Source: Rhodopirellula sp.
GTDB lineage: Bacteria; Planctomycetota; Planctomycetia; Pirellulales; Thermoguttaceae
Length of the DNA: 64,000 nt
Assembly: GCA_012728855.1 (NCBI GenBank)
Contig: JAAYEH010000045.1
Location: 1 to 64,000, forward strand
Direction of reading: 5' to 3'
Of the stretch, positions 39,694 to 48,382 are shown piece after piece. The notes below the pieces were generated by a model. It was not told the origin of the DNA. It worked only from the letters and a program-made list of their open reading frames with translations, and did no database searches. Within the stretch, counting starts at the first letter, position 1. The number at the start of each line of letters is the position of its first letter. A program made the translations under genes and the position numbers.

Positions 39694-41067
39694 CTACTTC
39701 AACAGATGCTTGTTCGCGATGGTAATGCCGCTGATGATCGCCCCGATGATCCCGACGAGCCCTTGGTCCGTGCCGCAGACGAAGAGGTTTTCGATGGGCG
39801 TGGTGCCGTCGTAGCGTTTCACTGGGGCGCCATAGACGGCGCCGTTCTCGTGGCCTGTGTATCGCCGGATCGTCGTCGGAGTGAACATGTCGGTATCCAC
39901 GACCGAGCTTCGGAAGTCGGGCACGAATCGCACGGCCGCGGCCGCCAGCCTGTCGTACCAGCGGAGCTTTTCCAAACGGTAGGACGGTTCGTCCAGCGCC
40001 GCCCAGCGGTCGTAGTTGGCTAGCGATGTGATCCGCACCACTCCCTCTTCGAGCGGCTCGTCGTAAGAATAGTTGTTCGGCGACGCGATCACGCCGCTGC
40101 GGACGTCGGCCAGGTCGGCCGGCTTCTCGTAGTGAAACGCCTCGGAGTCGTTGAAAAAGACGATGGTTCGGTCGCAGCCAAGCTGCCGGGGTTGGGTGTC
40201 GAGGATCGAGATCGACTCGATGAACGAGACTTCGCCCGGCGGTTGCGCGTCGAGCGCCGCGTCATTCCGGCAGAGCCGCATCGTCTCGCGCCAGCCGGCC
40301 GAAGAGAGGATTTGCCGAGCCTCCAGTTCATCGCCGTTGTCGAGAACCACGGACCGGACCTGGCCGTCGCTGACGCCGAAGCGGGCTACGCCGGACCGCA
40401 GCTTGATTTCGCCGCCGAGTTCCTTGTACTTGCGAACCAGTTTCCTCAGGATCAGCCGCACGCCCGAGAACGGCCGGGCCAGTCCCTCGAGAAAAATCGA
40501 TCGAAACATGATCGAAAACTGACCGAACTCCATGTCCTGCTGCCGCGAACCCCCGTAGTACAGCACCGGGCAGAAAATCATTTCCACCAAGAGCGGGTCG
40601 GTGATCGTGCGGCTGACGACCTCGCGCGCCGACTGATCCGACCCGTCCTGTCCCAGACGGTCGTAGTCGATCAGTTGTTCCAGCACGCGTTGGAAGTTGT
40701 CCTTCTGGTCCGGGAAATGCCGGTGGACTTCGCTGCGAAACAGCTCGAAGTCGTTGTTGAATTGGATGGTGATGCCGGGAAACGCGATCGACGAGCCGGA
40801 CTGCGGCACCAGGGCCAGTTCGTCCCACGTCAGCCGCAGTTGTCGCAGCAGCCGAGACAGCGGACCGCGGCGGGCGCCTTTGGGTGCGTAGTTGGTGACG
40901 GCGTGCAGCCCCACGTCGTAATTGCGGCCGTTCATCCGGTAGAACGAATTCAGGCCGCCGATCGTGGTGTGGCGTTCGAGGATGCAGACCCGCTGGCCGA
41001 AATGGGCCAGCCGTATCCCCGCCGCCAGTCCCGACATGCCGGCGCCGATGATGATCGTATCGTACAT
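39694..41067 (-). CDS. FAD-dependent CrtI/phytoene-desaturase-like oxidoreductase (second copy)
   Basis: YDTIIIGAGMSGLAAGIRLAHFGQRVCILERHTTIGGLNSFY; NLFVCGTDQGLVGIIGAIISGITIAN. Confidence 0.88.
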   Translation of the reverse strand: MYDTIIIGAGMSGLAAGIRLAHFGQRVCILERHTTIGGLNSFYRMNGRNYDVGLHAVTNYAPKGARRGPLSRLLRQLRLTWDELALVPQSGSSIAFPGITIQFNNDFELFRSEVHRHFPDQKDNFQRVLEQLIDYDRLGQDGSDQSAREVVSRTITDPLLVEMIFCPVLYYGGSRQQDMEFGQFSIMFRSIFLEGLARPFSGVRLILRKLVRKYKELGGEIKLRSGVARFGVSDGQVRSVVLDNGDELEARQILSSAGWRETMRLCRNDAALDAQPPGEVSFIESISILDTQPRQLGCDRTIVFFNDSEAFHYEKPADLADVRSGVIASPNNYSYDEPLEEGVVRITSLANYDRWAALDEPSYRLEKLRWYDRLAAAAVRFVPDFRSSVVDTDMFTPTTIRRYTGHENGAVYGAPVKRYDGTTPIENLFVCGTDQGLVGIIGAIISGITIANKHLLK

Positions 41068-41073
41068 GGCGGA

Positions 41074-41207
41074 ATAGATCTTAGAGCTTAGTTCTTAGAT
41101 CTTAGGTTTTGGTTTCAACTCCAGCCAATAAGCACAACAAGCCAACTTCCAAGACCTAAGTTCTAAGACCTAAGTTCTAAATACTAAGATCTAAGTACTA
41201 AGATCTT
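41074..41207. repeat. 7-bp-periodic CTTAG/CTAAG inverted heptad array
   Basis: CTTAG at 41080, 41087, 41094, 41101; CTAAG/CTAAA at 41156, 41163, 41170, 41177, 41184, 41191, 41198: exact 7-nt spacing, opposite orientations around a ~50 bp spacer. Confidence 0.95.
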
Positions 41208-41448
41208 TCATGAGCGGTTCGAGATAGGTCACCGTGCTCTTCATGCTGGCAAGCTGGGGATAGTCCTGCTCCGGAACCTGAACACGATAGCGCTTGCGCA
41301 ATTCCATCACGATGTCGAGGAAGTCCATGCTGTCCAACTCGAGCTGCTCGCGAAAGGCGACGTCCTCCTTCAAGTCGGTCATGTCCTCGTCGGGCGCGAT
41401 GTCCGAAAGTATATCGAGAACCGCTTCTCGGATTTCACCAGCAGTCAT
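41191..41448 (-). CDS. acyl carrier protein
   Basis: MTAGEIREAVLDILSDIAPDEDMTDLKEDVAFREQLELDSMDFLDIVMEL; 4'-phosphopantetheine site LDSMD; 85 aa from internal ATG 41448. Confidence 0.92.
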   Translation of the reverse strand: MTAGEIREAVLDILSDIAPDEDMTDLKEDVAFREQLELDSMDFLDIVMELRKRYRVQVPEQDYPQLASMKSTVTYLEPLMKDLST

Positions 41449-41471
41449 TCCCACATCTCTCCGTAGGGTCT

Positions 41472-42716
41472 TCAGATCTTCCGCACGATGACGACCGAAT
41501 TCGTCCCCAACATGCCAAAGGAGTTGTTTAGAACTATACGAACGTTGCCGATCTCGCGCGGCTCGTTGGCCACCAGGCCCGGCAGTTCGCAGTCGGGATC
41601 CGGGTCGTCGAGATTGATCGTGGCATGGCAGACGCCGTCCTGGAAGGCGGGCAGGTTGCCGGCCAGTTCCAAGGCGCCGGCGGCCCCCATGGCGTGTCCG
41701 ATGAAGCTCTTCGTGTTGTTGAAGAGCGTCGGCCCGCCGGCGTCGAAAACCTCGCGGAGCGCCCGGCACTCCTGCGTGTCGCCGGTCGTCGTGCCCGTGG
41801 CGTGCGTGCTGACCAGATCGATCTGCTCGGCGTTCAAGCCGGCTCGCCGCAACGCCAAGCGGACGCATTCCGCCTGCCGCTCGGGATTGGGCAGAACGAA
41901 GTCGGACGCATCGCTGTTCATGGCATAGCCGATCACTTCGCCGTAAAGCTTCGCCCCCCGTGCCCGCGCGTCGGACAGCCGCTCCAGCACGAACATGCAT
42001 CCGCCCTCGGCAACTACGATGCCGTTGCGCTGGGCATCGAACGGCCGCGATGCCTTCGTCGCGTCGTCGTGCCTGGCCAAGGCGCCCTGGCTATGAAAAC
42101 TGGCGAAGATTCCGAACGTGTGAATGCTCTCCGACACTCCTCCACAAAGCGCCAAGTCGCAATCGCCCAGCCGCAGCATTTGCAGCCCCTGGATCAGGCC
42201 GGCATTGCCGGCAGCGCAGGCTGCGCCGAGCGTGTAATGGGGGCCCGTGATCCCGAGATTCAGCGTGATCTCGCCGGCCGGATTGTTCGCCACCGTCCGC
42301 GGATTGTGGTGATGCGACCAGAACTTCGTATCGTAGTCGTATCCCTTGATCAGGTAGATCTCGTTTTCCGTCTCAACATTGCCATGTTCGGTCACCCCCA
42401 CGTAGACTCCGACCGTGGATCGATCGATGTTCTCCCAATCGAGCCCTGCGTCGAGAATCGCCTCGCGCGCTGAAAAAATGCCGATGCTTCCTGCCCGCGT
42501 TCCGCGGCGTAGCTCCTTGCGACGCTGGTAACGCAGTTCATCGAAGTTACAGACGCCCGCAATGGTTGAACCGAAATAGCGGATATCGTAAGGGACGACC
42601 CCGCTTCGGCCCGAAAGGAGGGATTGACGGAATTCAGGCAGACTATTCCCATTGGGGGCCGTCAGGCCCACGCCGGTAATGACGAACCTATCGTAGTCGG
42701 GCCGCTCGGCATCCAT
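41472..42716 (-). CDS. beta-ketoacyl-ACP synthase (FabF-like)
   Basis: FVITGVGLTAPNGNSLPEFRQSLLSGRSGV; TLGAACAAGNAGLIQG (active Cys); VSTHATGTTTGD; KSFIGHAMGAAGALE. Confidence 0.95.
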   Translation of the reverse strand: MDAERPDYDRFVITGVGLTAPNGNSLPEFRQSLLSGRSGVVPYDIRYFGSTIAGVCNFDELRYQRRKELRRGTRAGSIGIFSAREAILDAGLDWENIDRSTVGVYVGVTEHGNVETENEIYLIKGYDYDTKFWSHHHNPRTVANNPAGEITLNLGITGPHYTLGAACAAGNAGLIQGLQMLRLGDCDLALCGGVSESIHTFGIFASFHSQGALARHDDATKASRPFDAQRNGIVVAEGGCMFVLERLSDARARGAKLYGEVIGYAMNSDASDFVLPNPERQAECVRLALRRAGLNAEQIDLVSTHATGTTTGDTQECRALREVFDAGGPTLFNNTKSFIGHAMGAAGALELAGNLPAFQDGVCHATINLDDPDPDCELPGLVANEPREIGNVRIVLNNSFGMLGTNSVVIVRKI

Positions 42717-42818
42717 CCCGCTGTCCTTGAGGAGACTTCAAACCTTTCAGGTTATCCATTTGGCCGCGGACTGGCAAGCGGCTACCAACTTGCCCGGCCC
42801 CCGCGAACCCGTTGGGAA

Positions 42819-43838
42819 CTATCGCTTCGCAATCGCCGCACCAAGCCGGCGCATACCTTCGGCAGTGGAAACAAGGGGTTCATATCCCAGGTCTCGCCGC
42901 GCCTGCCCAATGTCGAAGTAGTGGCTCGTCGCCAATTGGGCGGCAAGAAAACGGGTCATCGGAGGGTCGCCGTTAACTCGGAAGAGGGCGTAGGCCGTTT
43001 CCATAGTCGCTCCCATGCACCAAGCAACGGCTGGCGAGACTGAGCGGCCAACCGGAGGCAGACTAGCCAGCGCAAGTATCTCATCGATCCACCGCCAGAG
43101 ATTGACCGGCTCGCCCTGGGAAATGAAATAGGGTCGCCCAGCCGCAGGAGAGCCGGGCAGGAGGGCGTCGGCCGCCAGCAGATGCGCGCGTGCGGCATTT
43201 TCCACGTAGACGATGTCGACGAGATTCCTGCCATCGCCAACACGCCGCAGCTTGCCGGCCTGTGCCCGGGCGAGTAGTGTCGGAATCAGGTGCTTGTCGC
43301 CTACCCCCCAAATCAAGTGCGGACGCAGGGCGCAGGTGAGGAGTCCGTTCTGTCCGCTGGCCGCCAAGACATGCTGTTCGGCCATCGCCTTGCTACGAGG
43401 ATAGCAGGCGAGCCACCGCCGAGGATACGCGGCCGATTCGTCGACGCCGCGCTGATCTTGGCCTTGGAACGTCACGCTGGGACTGCTCGTGTACACCAAG
43501 CGCGAAACGCCGTTGCGGCGACATGCGTCGACAACGTTCCGGGTTCCCATGACGTTGGTCTGGTAGTAATTCCGCCAACGTCCGCCGATTCCCGCCTCCG
43601 CCGCGGTATGATAGACAACCTCCACCCCTCGACAGGCGGCGTCCACCGCGCCGAAGTCACGAACGTCGCCGACGATCCTTTCAGCGCCAAGGCGATCCAG
43701 ATCAGTCGAGGGACCGCGACAGAGCGCTCGCACCCGGTCTCCCCGCGTGACGAGCATTTCGACGACGTGCAGCCCCAGAAACCCAGTGGCGCCGGTGACC
43801 AGAGCTTTCACGGAACGCAATTTCCTATCCGCCTGCAC
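42819..43838 (-). CDS. NAD-dependent epimerase/dehydratase (3-beta-HSD/HpnA-like)
   Basis: VKALVTGATGFLGLHVVEMLVTRGDRVRALCR; AYPRRWLACYPRSKAMAEQHVL (YxxxK-like). Confidence 0.88.
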   Translation of the reverse strand: MQADRKLRSVKALVTGATGFLGLHVVEMLVTRGDRVRALCRGPSTDLDRLGAERIVGDVRDFGAVDAACRGVEVVYHTAAEAGIGGRWRNYYQTNVMGTRNVVDACRRNGVSRLVYTSSPSVTFQGQDQRGVDESAAYPRRWLACYPRSKAMAEQHVLAASGQNGLLTCALRPHLIWGVGDKHLIPTLLARAQAGKLRRVGDGRNLVDIVYVENAARAHLLAADALLPGSPAAGRPYFISQGEPVNLWRWIDEILALASLPPVGRSVSPAVAWCMGATMETAYALFRVNGDPPMTRFLAAQLATSHYFDIGQARRDLGYEPLVSTAEGMRRLGAAIAKR

Positions 43839-43923
43839 GGGACTGACATTACACCTGGACTGTAGTGTAATGAACGTGGGCGTGGAATTCCAGGAATGCC
43901 GGCGATCGAACCTGAAGGGTCAG

Positions 43924-44244
43924 CTAGTATCCGCAACGCGAACGCCACTGAATGAAGTCGCCATAATACCCGCGGTGCTTATGACAGGTCGGCCAGTAGT
44001 GGGCTCCGAAGTTGCCCCAGTTATACGCCGGTGCGCTTAGTCCGTATCCGCTCCAGGAGGATCTGCCAGTCTGACAGGAGGAATAGCCGCCCCCGCCAAA
44101 TGCCTGCGAGGGCACGGTGTACGCAACAACTGGAGCAACTCCCGTGGGGTTCGCCCCGGTGCCGCCGGCAGACGCAAAACGGCTCGAATTGCCAGCCATT
44201 GCCAGAGCCAACAGGATCAACAGCCAGGTGGTATGTCGCGGCAT
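43924..44244 (-). CDS. small secreted Gly/Ser/Tyr-rich protein
   Basis: Signal peptide MPRHTTWLLILLALAMAGNSSRFASA; GGGGYSSCQTGRSSWSGYGLSAPAYNWGNFGAHYWPTCHKHRGYYGDF. Confidence 0.6.
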   Translation of the reverse strand: MPRHTTWLLILLALAMAGNSSRFASAGGTGANPTGVAPVVAYTVPSQAFGGGGYSSCQTGRSSWSGYGLSAPAYNWGNFGAHYWPTCHKHRGYYGDFIQWRSRCGY

Positions 44245-44449
44245 GATAGAGACCCTCGGTGCGGAGAATGGCATGATTCGACCACGGTGGGCTGATTCCG
44301 ATTCCGAACCAGCCATCTGTCTTATCGTTCGCCGCGATGCGTTAGCCCCCGGAAAGCCTTAAGACCGAGGGAAAACCCAGACCGTTTGAACCGGTGGTAG
44401 CGGTTGCGTAAATGGGGCCAAGCCGGGCTAACGCTTCAGCCGCTGGTTG

Positions 44450-44983
44450 TCACTCGTAGCGGATCAGGCTGATGACTTTCTGGCCGTCGATCCGCTTGGC
44501 GCCCGCCAAGCCCGATAATTCGATTAGAAAGGCGCAACCGACGACTACCCCCCCCGCTTTTTCCACCAATTGGCAACAGGCATCCACGGTACCGCCCGTC
44601 GCCAAAAGATCATCGACCACCAGGACGGTCGCACCGGCGGGGATTGCGTCGGCATGGATCTGGAGGGTATCGCTGCCGTACTCCAAATCGTAGGTGTGCG
44701 AGATCGTCTGGTAAGGCAGCTTGCCGGCCTTGCGGATCGGTACCAATGCCGCCCCCAATTCGATCGCCAACGGAGAAGCGAACAGGAATCCGCGGGCTTC
44801 CGCGGCGGCAATCACATCGATTTTCAAGTCGCCGACACTTTCCGCCATCTTTCGCACCGCCAGGCGAAACGCATCGGGGCACGCCAGAAGAGGGGTGATG
44901 TCGCGGAAGAGGATTCCTGGTTTTGGAAAATCGGGAACCTCGCGGATGTAGTCGGTCAGGTCGAGTTCGGCGAGTTGAGACAT
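44450..44983 (-). CDS. apt: adenine phosphoribosyltransferase
   Basis: [50 protein letters not shown]. Confidence 0.97.
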   Translation of the reverse strand: MSQLAELDLTDYIREVPDFPKPGILFRDITPLLACPDAFRLAVRKMAESVGDLKIDVIAAAEARGFLFASPLAIELGAALVPIRKAGKLPYQTISHTYDLEYGSDTLQIHADAIPAGATVLVVDDLLATGGTVDACCQLVEKAGGVVVGCAFLIELSGLAGAKRIDGQKVISLIRYE

Positions 44984-45124
44984 CGCGACTCACTCCTCGG
45001 GATGAAGGGGCCGAGATCGATTTTGTAAGTCCCGAGTATAGGTTGACCAGCGGCGCGAGGAAAGGGCAGACGCGGTGCGCGGCAACAATCGGGCCGGACT
45101 ATACCGCCCGGCCGGTTCGGCAGT

Positions 45125-45964
45125 TCAGGGTGCCCCGTTGAGGCTGTCGCCCAGCTTGTTCAACGCCTCCGTCTCGATCTGGCGGACACGTTCGCGAGTG
45201 AGTCCGAGGCTTTCGCCGATTTCCTTCAACGTTCGCGGTTCGTTGTCTTCCAGGCCGAATCGCATTTTCAGCACCGTCGCCTCGCGCTGGTCCATGTTCT
45301 GGAGTTGTTCGAGCACGTGCCGGAGGTTGTCGTGATCGACAAGCTCGTCCTCGGGGTTCTTTGCCGTCTCGTCCATCACCATTTCACCCAGCGACCAGCC
45401 GCTGTCGGCCTGATCGGTTTGCGGGGTGAGATTGTAGATCTTGATGGCCTTTTTGATGATCGGCAACTTCTTGCGGGGAAGGCCGAGCACGCGAGCGATT
45501 TCCTCGGGCGTGGGCGTGCGACCGAGTTCCTCGGTAAGACGGCTGCTGGCTCGACGCCACTTGGAGAGCAGTTCGACCATGTAGGCCGGGATGCGGATCG
45601 TCTTCGCCGAATTGATCAGGGCCCGCTTGATTGACTGTTTGATCCAGTAGCTGGCGTAAGTGGAAAAGCGCGTGCCCATCGCCGGATCGAAGCCTTCGAC
45701 GGCGCGAAGCAGTCCCAGGTTGCCTTCCTCGATCAGATCCTGAAGCCCGAGACCTTTGCCCGTATAACCGCGAGCAATGTTGACCACCAGGCGAAGGTTG
45801 GCGCGGACCATGCGGTCGCGGGCCTGGATATCGCCCACCCCAATAGCCAGGGCCAGATCCTGCTCGTCGCCCGACGACAAAAGCGGTGTTTCGTTGATCT
45901 CGCGCAGGTAGGTTTCCAGCGGAGATTGAACGGCGGCGGCAGAGAGTTTCCGTCGAGTTTTCAT
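45125..45964 (-). CDS. sigma-70 family RNA polymerase sigma factor
   Basis: DPVETYLREI-like SPLETYLREINETPLLSSGDEQDLA; GLGLQDLIEEGNLGLLRAVEGFDPAMGTRFSTYASYWIKQSIKRAL; EPRTLKEIGESLGLTRERVRQIETEALNKL. Confidence 0.95.
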   Translation of the reverse strand: MKTRRKLSAAAVQSPLETYLREINETPLLSSGDEQDLALAIGVGDIQARDRMVRANLRLVVNIARGYTGKGLGLQDLIEEGNLGLLRAVEGFDPAMGTRFSTYASYWIKQSIKRALINSAKTIRIPAYMVELLSKWRRASSRLTEELGRTPTPEEIARVLGLPRKKLPIIKKAIKIYNLTPQTDQADSGWSLGEMVMDETAKNPEDELVDHDNLRHVLEQLQNMDQREATVLKMRFGLEDNEPRTLKEIGESLGLTRERVRQIETEALNKLGDSLNGAP

Positions 45965-46097
45965 GGATATCCGAGTCGGCGGGGGGAGGTAGGCAGTTCG
46001 ATCCAACAGCACTATCGACGGTGCGAGACGGCTTTCTGCAACCTCGTGGCCTGTCGACAAGCTAGACCGGATATCGGCAAGTTTCGGGCTATACGGA

Positions 46098-46131
46098 AAA
46101 GAGCGGCCCCGCCGAAAATCCGGCGGGGCCG
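46098..46131 (-). terminator. rho-independent-like terminator downstream of rpsA
   Basis: Perfect 11-bp stem CGGCCCCGCCG (46104-46114) / CGGCGGGGCCG (46121-46131); CTTTTCC run follows on the minus strand. Confidence 0.75.
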
Positions 46132-46182
46132 TGGTTTGCCTCAAGACCGCGCTGAAGAAATCAGAGAAAGCGTCGGTTCCGA

Positions 46183-47991
46183 TTACGACGGTTCTTCGCC
46201 CGATTCTTCGTCCGCGGGGCGCATCGGCTGAATGAGCGGACCGCTGCTGCGACCGACACCGCCACGCAATTCGACGGGTGGGGTCTGCCCGGCGGCCGGG
46301 GTCTCCTTGTCGGCCGCCTCGGCCTCCGCCTCTTCCGCCCACTCCACCCGCTTCCGCGACAGCCCGATCTTGCGTTCGTCGGAGTCGACGCGGAGGATCT
46401 TCACCTCGATCTGTTCGCCGACCTTCACGATATCCTCGGGATTTTCGACCTTATGGTCGGCAAGCTCGGAGATGTGCAGCAGCCCTTCCAGGCCGTTTTC
46501 CAGGCCGACGAAGACGCCGAAATTGGTGATCTTCGTCACCGTGCCATGTACGATTTGGCCGGGCTCGTATTTGCCGGGGATGTCGTGCGCCCAGGGATCC
46601 TCGGCGAGTTGCTTCAGTCCCAAGGCGATGCGGCGGCGGTCTTGATCCACCGACAGCACGCGACATTGCAGCTTCTGGCCTTTCTCGACCATCTCGTTGG
46701 GATGGCTGATCTTGCGGGTCCAGGACATGTCGCTGACGTGCAACAGCCCGTCAATCCCTTCTTCGATCTCGATGAAGGCGCCGTAGTTGGTGAGGTTGCG
46801 AACGGTTCCTTCGACGATCGCTCCCGGCGGATACTTGCCGGACACCTGGTCCCAGGGGTTCTCCTGGGTTTGCTTCATACCCAGCGAAATCTCCTGCTTC
46901 TCCTTGTTGATGCCCAGCACGACCACCTCGATCTCGTCGTCGATCTGCACCAACTCGCTGGGATGGCTGATTCGCTTGGTCCAGGACATCTCGCTGATGT
47001 GAACCAATCCTTCGATCCCTTCTTCGAGCTTGACGAAGGCGCCGTAACTCATCACGTTGACCACGGTTCCGCGGATGCGGCTGCCGACCGGGTACTTCTC
47101 CTCCACGTTTTCCCAAGGACTGGCCGACTTCTGCTTCAGACCCAGGGCGATCTTCTCTTTTTCGTAGTCGATGTGGAGTATCTGAACTTCGATCTCCTGG
47201 TCGATGGCGACCATTTCGCTGGGGTGGCTGATGCGCCCCCAGCTCATGTCGGTGATATGCAGCAGCCCGTCAATGCCGCCCAGATCCACAAAGGCGCCGA
47301 ACTCGGCGATGTTCTTGACCACGCCCTTGCGGCGCTGACCGATCTCCAGATGGCTGAGCAGTTGGGCCTTCTTCTCGGCCCGCTCGGTTTCAATCAAGGC
47401 ACGGCGGCTGACGACGATGTTGCGCCGCGCTTCGTCGATCTTCAGCACGATGCACTGGATCGTTCGACCGATGTAGTCGCCAATGTCGGACGGCCGGCGG
47501 ATATCGACCTGGCTGGCCGGCAGAAAGACGTTAACGCCGATGTCGACGAGAAGCCCGCCCTTGATTTTCCGAGTGACCAGGCCGGTGACGACGTCGTTCT
47601 CGTGGACGGTCTCCATGACCTTCATCCATGCTTCGATCTTCTCCGCCTTCCGCTTGCTCAGCGCGAGCATTCCGCGGCTCTCGTCGACCTGGCCGACGAC
47701 GTCTTCGATGTCCTCGATGAGCACCTTGATCTTTTGCCCGGGCTGAGGCGGCGCTTCGTTTTCTTCCCATTCGTTGCGAAGGATCATCCCTTCGCTCTTA
47801 TAACCGACGTCGACCAGGACGAAGTCCCCCTCGATCCGCAGCACCCGGCCCTCGACAATCTGGTTGACGGAGATTTCCTCGCCGCCCCAGTCGATATCGT
47901 CCGGCGCCGTGCCTTCCAGCGCGGCATTGAGTTCGTGTTCGAATTCGTCTTCGCTGACGTCCAGCCCTCGAATCAGGTTACGATTGACCAT
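46183..47991 (-). CDS. rpsA: 30S ribosomal protein S1
   Basis: Repeated S1 domains (GxVxNxxxYGAFVxLEEGIEGLVHISEMSW), start MVNRNLIRGLDVSEDEF at 47991. Confidence 0.96.
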   Translation of the reverse strand: MVNRNLIRGLDVSEDEFEHELNAALEGTAPDDIDWGGEEISVNQIVEGRVLRIEGDFVLVDVGYKSEGMILRNEWEENEAPPQPGQKIKVLIEDIEDVVGQVDESRGMLALSKRKAEKIEAWMKVMETVHENDVVTGLVTRKIKGGLLVDIGVNVFLPASQVDIRRPSDIGDYIGRTIQCIVLKIDEARRNIVVSRRALIETERAEKKAQLLSHLEIGQRRKGVVKNIAEFGAFVDLGGIDGLLHITDMSWGRISHPSEMVAIDQEIEVQILHIDYEKEKIALGLKQKSASPWENVEEKYPVGSRIRGTVVNVMSYGAFVKLEEGIEGLVHISEMSWTKRISHPSELVQIDDEIEVVVLGINKEKQEISLGMKQTQENPWDQVSGKYPPGAIVEGTVRNLTNYGAFIEIEEGIDGLLHVSDMSWTRKISHPNEMVEKGQKLQCRVLSVDQDRRRIALGLKQLAEDPWAHDIPGKYEPGQIVHGTVTKITNFGVFVGLENGLEGLLHISELADHKVENPEDIVKVGEQIEVKILRVDSDERKIGLSRKRVEWAEEAEAEAADKETPAAGQTPPVELRGGVGRSSGPLIQPMRPADEESGEEPS

Positions 47992-48228
47992 AACAGAGTG
48001 TTTCTCGACGCGTGGGATGGAGGCGGCGCGGGCATCTGGGGCCGCTACAGAGCGGAGCCCGTCTCTGCCGTGCGCGTCCCCCAAATGGTTGAAGTGTCCG
48101 TCTCACTATCCCCGCCTTTGCCGCGAAAGGCTTCCGAGGGACCGGGAGAATCCCTAAATATAGCAAACCCTTCCGGTGGCCACAATCGCATAGGGCCACC
48201 TCTGGGGAAAATTTGGTAGGTTCTGGTA

Positions 48229-48251
48229 GGTCCGGCTTGCCGAGCCGGACC
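48229..48251. repeat. GGTCCGGCTTGCCGAGCCGGACC palindrome (family C)
   Basis: Perfect 9-bp arms around TGCCG; same loop as 30554-30582. Confidence 0.8.
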
Positions 48252-48280
48252 TGATTTGTCATTGGTCATTTGTCATTGGT

Positions 48281-48382
48281 ATTACCCCGGCACGAAAGAT
48301 CGTCATACACGGTGGGAGGTTCGTAGGACGGATTGGCAATCCGTCCTACATCGCGCGTGACCTTCTTTCGTGCCGGGGTAAT
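48281..48382. repeat. nested inverted repeat (19-bp perfect outer arms, 11-bp inner palindrome)
   Basis: ATTACCCCGGCACGAAAGA (48281-48299) / TCTTTCGTGCCGGGGTAAT (48364-48382), enclosing GTAGGACGGATTGGCAATCCGTCCTAC (48323-48349). Confidence 0.95.

Noticed and set aside
41074-41207. CRISPR array interpretation of the regular repeats
   Set aside because: Units are 7 bp with no spacers and invert across a centre.
41449-42000. N-terminal extension of the 269-aa ORF containing the ACP
   Set aside because: Out-of-frame overlap with the ketosynthase; a complete 85-aa ACP starts at 41448.
46453-48219. 588-aa plus-strand ORF
   Set aside because: Antisense shadow of rpsA; low-complexity D/L-rich translation reflects the S1 repeat codons.
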